From NCBI GenBank assembly GCA_945622055.1, contig CALZBV010000017.1, forward strand, positions 1 through 19,398: a stretch of DNA of 19,398 bases, given 5' to 3'. Position 1 is the stretch's first letter. Each line of letters opens with the position of its first letter. Shown piece after piece: positions 14,549 through 19,398 of this stretch. The position numbers were made by a program, and so were the translations under genes. Origin of the DNA: an uncultured Clostridia bacterium (GTDB lineage: Bacteria; Bacillota; Clostridia; Lachnospirales; Lachnospiraceae). The notes beneath the pieces were generated by a model that saw nothing but the letters and a program-made list of their open reading frames with translations, was not told the origin of the DNA and made no database searches.

Positions 14549-15820
14549 TCAGCGGTAAAATGCCGTAACCAGCTTCTCAAGCGCCACAGCATCCGCTCTT
14601 CCGGCCAGTTCTCTTGCAGAATGCATCGCCAGCATCGGTACCCCGAGATCAACTGCACGCATCGGAATCCAGGAAGACAAAATCGGCCCAAGTGTGGAAC
14701 CCCCGGCTATGTCACTGTGATTCGCAAATTTGCAAAATGCAATGCCTTCCTCCTCACAAAGCGCCTGCAAAATCGCAAAACCTTCCGAATCAAATGCATA
14801 CCGCTGACTACTGTTCATTTTAAACACAACACCCTGATTCAGAAACGCACGATTCACCGGATCATAGCTTTCCGCACGATTCGGATGCACCGCATGCGCG
14901 CCGTCCACAGACAACATCATTCCCTTTGCCGCTGCCTGTGCAAGCTCCTCCTTACCGGCACCAAGCGCGTGATAAATCCGCTCCAAAACGATTTCCGTCA
15001 ACGCACTGTCTGCCCCCTGCTTCGAGCGGCTTCCAATCTCCTCATGATCAAACAGCACCGCCATGTGAATTCCTTTTTTGTGCGTTCCGTTCTTCATTGC
15101 CTGTAACAGCGCATAACAGGAGAGCTGGTTGTCCAGACGCGGTGAGGAAATAAACTCCTCCCTTTCGCCAAGATAGCATGGCTCCTCCTGACAATAAACC
15201 GTAATATCAAAATCCAGAATATCGTCTACAGAAGCGTTCACCTCTTTTGCAAGCAGGCTAAGGAAATACGGCTCCTTTTCCTCGCCCTCACAAACCATTC
15301 CAAGAAGCGGAAGCAGGTCTCTCTGCGGCTTGTAGTCCACACCCTTATTCACTTCACGATTCATATGAATGGCAAGATTCGGAACCGTAAGCAGCGGACG
15401 CTTCACATCAATCAGAACAGCCTCTGGTTCAAACGCAGAAGCACCGCGAAGCATCACCTTTCCGGCAATGGAAAGCGGACGGTCATACCATGTATTTAAA
15501 ATGGCTCCTCCATATACCTCAACATCAAGGCGTTTATACTCTCCCATCAAAAGCTCTGCCTTCGGCTTCACTCTGAGGCACGGCGCATCGGTATGTGCTA
15601 CCGCAAGCTTAAGTCCATCCCCGGCTGAAAAATCCTCTGCTACGGTATACGCAATCAACCCGGTTCCGTATACCTTAATAAAATACTTTCCGCCCGGCAA
15701 AGGCTTTATCACCTCTGTCAGCTTCTGTTCCGTAAACCCTGCCTGCACTAACTCCTCTGCACCTGCTTTAACACAATGATACGGTGTTACCGTCTGACTT
15801 AAAAACTCCAATAATTCCAT
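14549..15820 (-). CDS. M18-family aminopeptidase (aspartyl aminopeptidase type)
   Basis: The 423-aa product is an M18 zinc aminopeptidase that removes N-terminal residues, typically acidic ones, from peptides in the cytoplasm. The di-zinc site is complete: His76 (AVAHTDAP), Asp230 (SPRLDNQ, bridging), Glu260-Glu261 (FDHEEIGS, catalytic base and ligand), Asp306 (SVDGAHAVHPN) and His400 (LAMHSARE). Length matches bacterial family members (~420-450 aa). GGAGG lies 5 nt before the ATG. Directly upstream is the hairpin that ends the chemoreceptor transcript, whose U-run merges into this gene's ribosome binding site; no convincing independent promoter was found. The ABC-F gene follows on the same strand after a hairpin-rich gap. 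Confidence 0.92.
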   Translation of the reverse strand: MELLEFLSQTVTPYHCVKAGAEELVQAGFTEQKLTEVIKPLPGGKYFIKVYGTGLIAYTVAEDFSAGDGLKLAVAHTDAPCLRVKPKAELLMGEYKRLDVEVYGGAILNTWYDRPLSIAGKVMLRGASAFEPEAVLIDVKRPLLTVPNLAIHMNREVNKGVDYKPQRDLLPLLGMVCEGEEKEPYFLSLLAKEVNASVDDILDFDITVYCQEEPCYLGEREEFISSPRLDNQLSCYALLQAMKNGTHKKGIHMAVLFDHEEIGSRSKQGADSALTEIVLERIYHALGAGKEELAQAAAKGMMLSVDGAHAVHPNRAESYDPVNRAFLNQGVVFKMNSSQRYAFDSEGFAILQALCEEEGIAFCKFANHSDIAGGSTLGPILSSWIPMRAVDLGVPMLAMHSARELAGRADAVALEKLVTAFYR

Positions 15821-15832
15821 ACATTCCTCCTA

Positions 15833-15882
15833 AAAACAGGAAACACTGCGTATCCTTTGATACACCAGTGTTTCCCGGTTTT
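15833..15882 (-). terminator. Terminator of the chemoreceptor gene, abutting the M18 RBS
   Basis: GGAAACACTG (15839-15848) pairs with CAGTGTTTCC (15866-15875); an inner GTATC/GATAC stem and an outer AAAAC/GTTTT base extend it, with a one-base asymmetry. On the minus strand it is followed by TGTTTTTAGGAGG, so the U-run is followed at once by the M18 Shine-Dalgarno. It lies 7 bp past the chemoreceptor stop. Confidence 0.85.
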
Positions 15883-15888
15883 AACCAA

Positions 15889-17838
15889 TTATTCTTTTCT
15901 GAAGGACTTTGCCCTCCGCGCAAGCTCCTCCTTCAGTGCATTAAGCTCCTCTGTGCGTGTTCTGCACTCCTCAACAATACTTCCGACCTCATACATGGAG
16001 GCAGAGGTTTCTTCTGCACTTGCGGCATTCTCCTGGGCAATTGCTGCCAGATCTTCAACAATACCGACAACACTCTCACGGGTCCTGGAGAGCTCCTTCG
16101 TCTGCTTCGCGATTTCCTTGATTGCCTTCATAACTGCCGAAATCTCTGCAGAAAGTTCACCGAATACCTTTAACGTCTCGTCCAGCTTATCGTTCTGTGT
16201 ATTGATGCTTTCCGATACTCCGTTCATCTTCTTCACGCTGTTATCGGAGTTGTTAATCAGCTCCTCAACAATATCACGTATCTCCTCTGCGGAAGCCTTC
16301 GACTGCTCTGCCAGCTGGCGAATCTCATCAGCAACAACAGCAAAGCCCTGTCCGGCCTCCCCTGCTCTTGCTGCCTCAATAGAAGCATTCAGGGAAAGAA
16401 GATTCGTCTGGCTTGCAATCTCCGTAATCATATCGGTTGCCCTCTGAATCTGCTGTACTGATTTGTTCGTACGGTCTGTCTGATGTCGGATTTCAATTAC
16501 TGCATCGTCTGCTTCCTTACTGATAAGCAGAAGCTCCTGAAGAGTCGTATCTGCATTGATGCTGATTTCATCCATTTTCCTGGCACTGTCACTCAGCTGT
16601 TCCACTTCAGCAGCAGTACATTCGATTACTGCTCCAATCTCTGCTACGCGGTTGTTTGCCTGCATCGTCTCACCGGCCTGGGAGGTGGCACCCTTGGCGA
16701 TATCCTCGATTGCGATGTTTACCCCCTCAACCGTCCCGGAAATCTTTGTCATACTCTCATGCAAAAGCTCGGAAAACTCATTCAGCGCTTCCGAGGAAGT
16801 ACTCAGTCCGTCCGCCGTTTTGTTCAGCCGTTCCACCAGACTGTCAATGGCACGTACAATGGAACCAACCTCGTCATTTCTCTTTTTCACGCGGTCGCTA
16901 AACTTTACTACCAGGTTTCCTTCCGTAATCTCCTGAAGGTTGTCTACTGCTTTCCGGATGGCAGTCATGATATTCAGAATAACTGCAGCACAGCCAAGTA
17001 CACAAAGAAGTCCCAGCACTGTTCCGCCAAGTATCATATTGAGGGAAGCCTTCTTCATCGTTTCATTTTCCCCGTTTTGCACCTTCTCACAGTAAACCGC
17101 TCCGATTGTCTCTCCGGTACTCTCCTGCATCAGTGGATAGCAGTAAAAGCTAACCTTACGTCCGTTTTCATTTTTGTCCGGCTGGAAGTAATAGTTACTC
17201 TTTCTTACCTCATCATACACGGCATTGTCCAGTGCAGCAGAGGCTCTTTTGCCATCTTCGCCAACCTCTGTCGTCATCACGCATTCCGTTCCAAAGTAAA
17301 CCCTCAGCACGGTATCTGTTTTTCTGCCGAACTCATCGAGGTACTCATACATCGCCTCCAGAGTGGTATCACCCTTTTTCAGTACACCGTCTTCGAAGGA
17401 AAAATCACCGTGCACATAAGCTGCAAATGCACTGGCCGTGGACATTGCATAGCCACTCAGCTCCTCCTTCAGATAGATGCGTTCAAGCTTTTTAGTGGTC
17501 GCTTTCGCCTGGAAAATATAAAACGCACCCATGATAACAAACATTGCAACAGCACAGGCAATCAGCGTCCAGGAAAGACGTGACAGCTTCATTTTTCTCA
17601 GGCGTCGCCAAAACGCTTCCTCTCGTTCCTCCTGCTGTTGAATCTTCTCATAATCTACCTCAAAAATCGCAGCCTCCGTATCCTCTTCGGAATCACTCGG
17701 TATAAAATCGGCCTCGTCCACATCTGCCATCATCTGTTCCGAAAGTTCAAACCCGTCAGTAGCCTTCTCCCTGCTCTCCTCCGGACGAATACTATGCTCA
17801 TCTTCTGCCGTAGCAGGATAATTTTCCTTTGTACTCAT
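15889..17838 (-). CDS. Methyl-accepting chemotaxis protein with acidic N-terminal extension
   Basis: The 649-aa product is a membrane chemoreceptor signalling to CheA/CheW. It begins with an unusual ~85-residue cytoplasmic segment with about 26 acidic residues in the first 74. TM1 is ~88-110 (SWTLIACAVAMFVIMGAFYIF); the extracellular sensor ~111-266 looks like a single Cache-type domain but I could not assign it firmly; TM2 is ~267-291; HAMP ~290-342. The signalling hairpin tip is EIASQTNLLSLNASIEAARAGEAGQGFAVVADEIRQLA (~473-510, canonical residues E, N, L, R intact). Methylation-type Glu/Gln pairs flank it. There is no CheR-binding pentapeptide at the C-terminus (ends KSFRKE). The ligand is unknown. 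GGAG lies 7 nt before the start. A sigma-A promoter precedes it; a sigma-28 box was searched for and not found. The gene is followed by its own terminator. Confidence 0.95.
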   Translation of the reverse strand: MSTKENYPATAEDEHSIRPEESREKATDGFELSEQMMADVDEADFIPSDSEEDTEAAIFEVDYEKIQQQEEREEAFWRRLRKMKLSRLSWTLIACAVAMFVIMGAFYIFQAKATTKKLERIYLKEELSGYAMSTASAFAAYVHGDFSFEDGVLKKGDTTLEAMYEYLDEFGRKTDTVLRVYFGTECVMTTEVGEDGKRASAALDNAVYDEVRKSNYYFQPDKNENGRKVSFYCYPLMQESTGETIGAVYCEKVQNGENETMKKASLNMILGGTVLGLLCVLGCAAVILNIMTAIRKAVDNLQEITEGNLVVKFSDRVKKRNDEVGSIVRAIDSLVERLNKTADGLSTSSEALNEFSELLHESMTKISGTVEGVNIAIEDIAKGATSQAGETMQANNRVAEIGAVIECTAAEVEQLSDSARKMDEISINADTTLQELLLISKEADDAVIEIRHQTDRTNKSVQQIQRATDMITEIASQTNLLSLNASIEAARAGEAGQGFAVVADEIRQLAEQSKASAEEIRDIVEELINNSDNSVKKMNGVSESINTQNDKLDETLKVFGELSAEISAVMKAIKEIAKQTKELSRTRESVVGIVEDLAAIAQENAASAEETSASMYEVGSIVEECRTRTEELNALKEELARRAKSFRKE

Positions 17839-17893
17839 TCCTGTTCTCCTCTCCGGTCATATATTCAATTAATATCAGTATAGTAACGATATT

Positions 17894-17922
17894 ATTATAC
17901 CACCTTTTTCGGTCAAAGTCTA
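17894..17922 (-). promoter_or_regulatory. Sigma-A promoter of the chemoreceptor gene
   Basis: On the minus strand TAGACT (17922-17917), 17 nt, TATAAT (17899-17894). The -10 is perfect and the -35 matches four of six. The leader is about 50 nt. The opposite-strand promoter at 18028-18056 completes a divergent regulatory region. Confidence 0.7.
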
Positions 17923-18027
17923 GCAAATATAGGGAAAACAATGCGATAATAAGCAGTTTTACAAGTTGCCGGTGAGAAATCATTTTTGTTTTTTTCATTT
18001 TCTTTCCGTATTTTTAACAAAATCTCC

Positions 18028-18056
18028 TTTGCAAGACTGAGATGTTATGATATAAT
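18028..18056 (+). promoter_or_regulatory. Extended -10 promoter of the SleB-type hydrolase
   Basis: TTTGCA (18028-18033), 17 nt, TATAAT (18051-18056), with TGA immediately before the -10 (the TGn extended element). The leader is about 60 nt and ends in a GGGG Shine-Dalgarno (18114-18117), 6 nt before the ATG at 18124. Confidence 0.75.
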
Positions 18057-18123
18057 TCTTTGGTAATGGAAAATAGTAGCAGCTAAACCTGCATGATTTA
18101 TTTCAACCAGATAGGGGATTTCT

Positions 18124-19380
18124 ATGAAAAAACAAAAGCACCGCATAATAACGGCACTCATCTGCTGTGTCAGCTTTTTTCTGATTTTACTGGTGGGGGA
18201 TCTTCCGGTATATGCAAAGCCTTCCGGTGATGCTCCGGCAAACTCCCGGACAGAAGAACCGACGAAGCATCCGGATATGACACCGGAGCCGACGAAGTCC
18301 GGTGTAGCTGCACCGGCTCTGACCGATACACCGGAACCAACCATGACGCCGACTCCGGCTGCAACTCCGACACCGAGCGTAACTCCGGTACCGACTGCAA
18401 CTCCAGCGCCGACTGCTACCCCGACACCGACCGCAACTCCGACGCCGACTGCCACCCCGACACCGGAAGCTTATCCGTTTGCAAAGGCTATTGCCAGGGT
18501 AGATGATTTTGTAAATATCCGTGAAGGCGCTTCAACCGACACTCCGATTATCGGTAAGCTGTATGCAGACGGTATTGCGGATGTCCTCGGAACCGAGGGC
18601 GAATGGACACACATTTCCTCCGGCCAGGCAACCGGATACATTTTCTCGGAGTATCTGTATCAGGGTGACAACGCCAGACAGTACGCAGACAAGATTACCG
18701 CATACAATGCCGTAGTAACCGCTGACTCCATGAATGTACGTTCCGAACCGAACACGAACTGTGCGATTCTTGGTACTGCAACATACAAAAATGCATTTCC
18801 GGTCATCCTTTCCAAATCAAATAAGGAATGGATTGCAATCCGGTATTCTGCCGATACGGTTGCCTATCTGTACCACGAATACGTGGAGCTGGTCTGCAAT
18901 CAGAAGGAAGCGATGACATTAGAGCAGATTGCGGCAGCGGAACGCGCCGCAAAGATTGAAAAGGCACACCTTAAGAGTATTCCGGTTACCTACCGTGATC
19001 CGATTCTCATCACAGACGAGGAGCTCGAGCTTTTTGCACTTGTCGTTGCAGCCGAGTCAAATGAGGAGCCTTATGACGGAAAGCTTGCGGTTGCAAATGT
19101 TATCCTGAACCGCCTGTACAGCGGTCGCTGGGGAGATACCATTTTTGATGTAGTCTCGGCTCCGGGGCAGTTTACGGGATATCTTTACATAGACCGTTAC
19201 CGCACACGAAATATCGACGACTGCTACTCTGCCTGCAAGGAAGCCCTTGCCGGAAAAAACAACATCGGTGATTTCCTCTTCTTCCACGCAGATTACTACG
19301 TAGATGAGCATGATGAATGGCCCCGCTTCTCCTCCTGGTATCAGATTGAGGGACACATCTTCTTTAAAAGAAGCTGGTAA
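18124..19380 (+). CDS. Exported SH3-domain cell-wall hydrolase, SleB/Hydrolase_2 type
   Basis: The 418-aa product has a signal peptide (basic MKKQKHR, hydrophobic ~9-25, cleavage likely after VYA ~31), a Pro/Thr-rich linker (~41-115, including six-residue TPTPTA repeats), two bacterial SH3 domains (~120-178, with VNIREGAS; ~193-257, with MNVRSEPN), and a C-terminal Hydrolase_2 domain (~302-415: LFALVVAAESNEEPYDGKLAVANVILNR, then IFDVVSAPGQF). Glu311 in AAES is the expected catalytic glutamate of SleB-type peptidoglycan-degrading enzymes. In Bacillus these act in spore germination; non-spore homologues remodel the wall, so its role here is open. It probably binds the wall by the SH3 domains, with the linker acting as spacer. 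The gene is complete; no downstream terminator falls inside the window. Confidence 0.92.
   Translation: MKKQKHRIITALICCVSFFLILLVGDLPVYAKPSGDAPANSRTEEPTKHPDMTPEPTKSGVAAPALTDTPEPTMTPTPAATPTPSVTPVPTATPAPTATPTPTATPTPTATPTPEAYPFAKAIARVDDFVNIREGASTDTPIIGKLYADGIADVLGTEGEWTHISSGQATGYIFSEYLYQGDNARQYADKITAYNAVVTADSMNVRSEPNTNCAILGTATYKNAFPVILSKSNKEWIAIRYSADTVAYLYHEYVELVCNQKEAMTLEQIAAAERAAKIEKAHLKSIPVTYRDPILITDEELELFALVVAAESNEEPYDGKLAVANVILNRLYSGRWGDTIFDVVSAPGQFTGYLYIDRYRTRNIDDCYSACKEALAGKNNIGDFLFFHADYYVDEHDEWPRFSSWYQIEGHIFFKRSW
18325..18468 (+). repeat. Short tandem repeat, 18-nt period, coding the Pro/Thr linker
   Basis: The DNA repeats ACTCCGACACCGACTGCA-like units with an 18-nt period (TPTPTA in protein). 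Units diverge mainly at third positions. Copy number could vary among strains by slippage, altering linker length without frameshift. The opposite strand gives an artefactual Gly/Val-rich ORF. Confidence 0.8.
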
Positions 19381-19398
19381 GAATCGTACATACCGCTA

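Noticed and set aside
16483..17583. Plus-strand ORF of 366 aa opposite the chemoreceptor
   Set aside because: Long, but fully antisense to a secure chemoreceptor gene; its product is Cys/His-rich with no family resemblance, as expected of a shadow frame.
17905..17935. Sigma-28 promoter for the chemoreceptor gene
   Set aside because: A GACCGAAA-like box exists on the minus strand but no TAAA lies 15-16 nt upstream; the overlapping sigma-A promoter fits better.
18045..18455. Minus-strand Gly/Val-rich ORF (136 aa)
   Set aside because: It is the opposite strand of the Pro/Thr linker repeat of the hydrolase and its signal peptide region; no ribosome binding site and repeat-driven composition.
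18325..18468. CRISPR-like array
   Set aside because: Repeats are contiguous, in frame with a secreted protein and without spacers; no cas gene in the window.

Overview
The window reads like a chromosomal segment of a motile, anaerobic, low-to-mid GC Firmicute, most likely a flagellated Lachnospiraceae (Roseburia / Agathobacter / Lachnospira type). This is inferred from a sigma-28-driven flagellin operon that includes a giant Lachnospiraceae-style protein, a divergent ATP-type PEP carboxykinase, an NrdG2-type radical SAM activase, a SleB-type hydrolase with a Pro/Thr linker, and AGGAGG-type ribosome binding sites. No tRNA, rRNA, CRISPR array, complete insertion sequence or prophage gene was found. 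The species cannot be named from sequence alone.

Layout. Positions 1-5440 hold a late flagellar operon on the minus strand: a SigD/sigma-28 promoter (5413-5440), a 1053-aa protein with a FliK-like C-terminal domain, flagellin, the chaperone FliS, and a terminator at 56-91. Divergently, on the plus strand, lies a DUF885-family zinc-peptidase-like lipoprotein (5499-7427). The perfect consensus promoter of pckA overlaps the stop codon of that gene. pckA (7544-9265) is followed by a cytoplasmic GH43 glycosidase (9355-10329) and a strong bidirectional terminator. A CYTH triphosphatase-like gene is on the minus strand, followed divergently by a plus-strand pair, nrdG-like radical SAM activase and GNAT acetyltransferase (11198-12456). 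A minus-strand group runs from 17838 down to 12520: a methyl-accepting chemotaxis protein, an M18 aminopeptidase, and an Uup-like ABC-F ATPase. Long palindromes separate the members of this group. The window closes on the plus strand with an exported SH3 / SleB-type cell-wall hydrolase (18124-19380).

How the genes work together. The flagellin operon and the chemoreceptor belong to motility and taxis. pckA (C4/C3 node of fermentation) and the GH43 enzyme (arabino/xylo-oligosaccharide breakdown) share a transcription direction, are separated by a hairpin without a U-tract, and may be co-transcribed. The remaining genes are housekeeping or accessory functions with little evident mutual linkage.

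The most interesting items are: the 1053-aa protein placed first in a sigma-28 flagellin operon, with degenerate helical repeats and a FliK-type C-terminus; a family of related palindromes (core GGAA-A/G-C-A/G-CTG) in four intergenic places plus one half-copy; and a chemoreceptor with an unusual strongly acidic cytoplasmic extension of about 85 residues in front of its first membrane helix.
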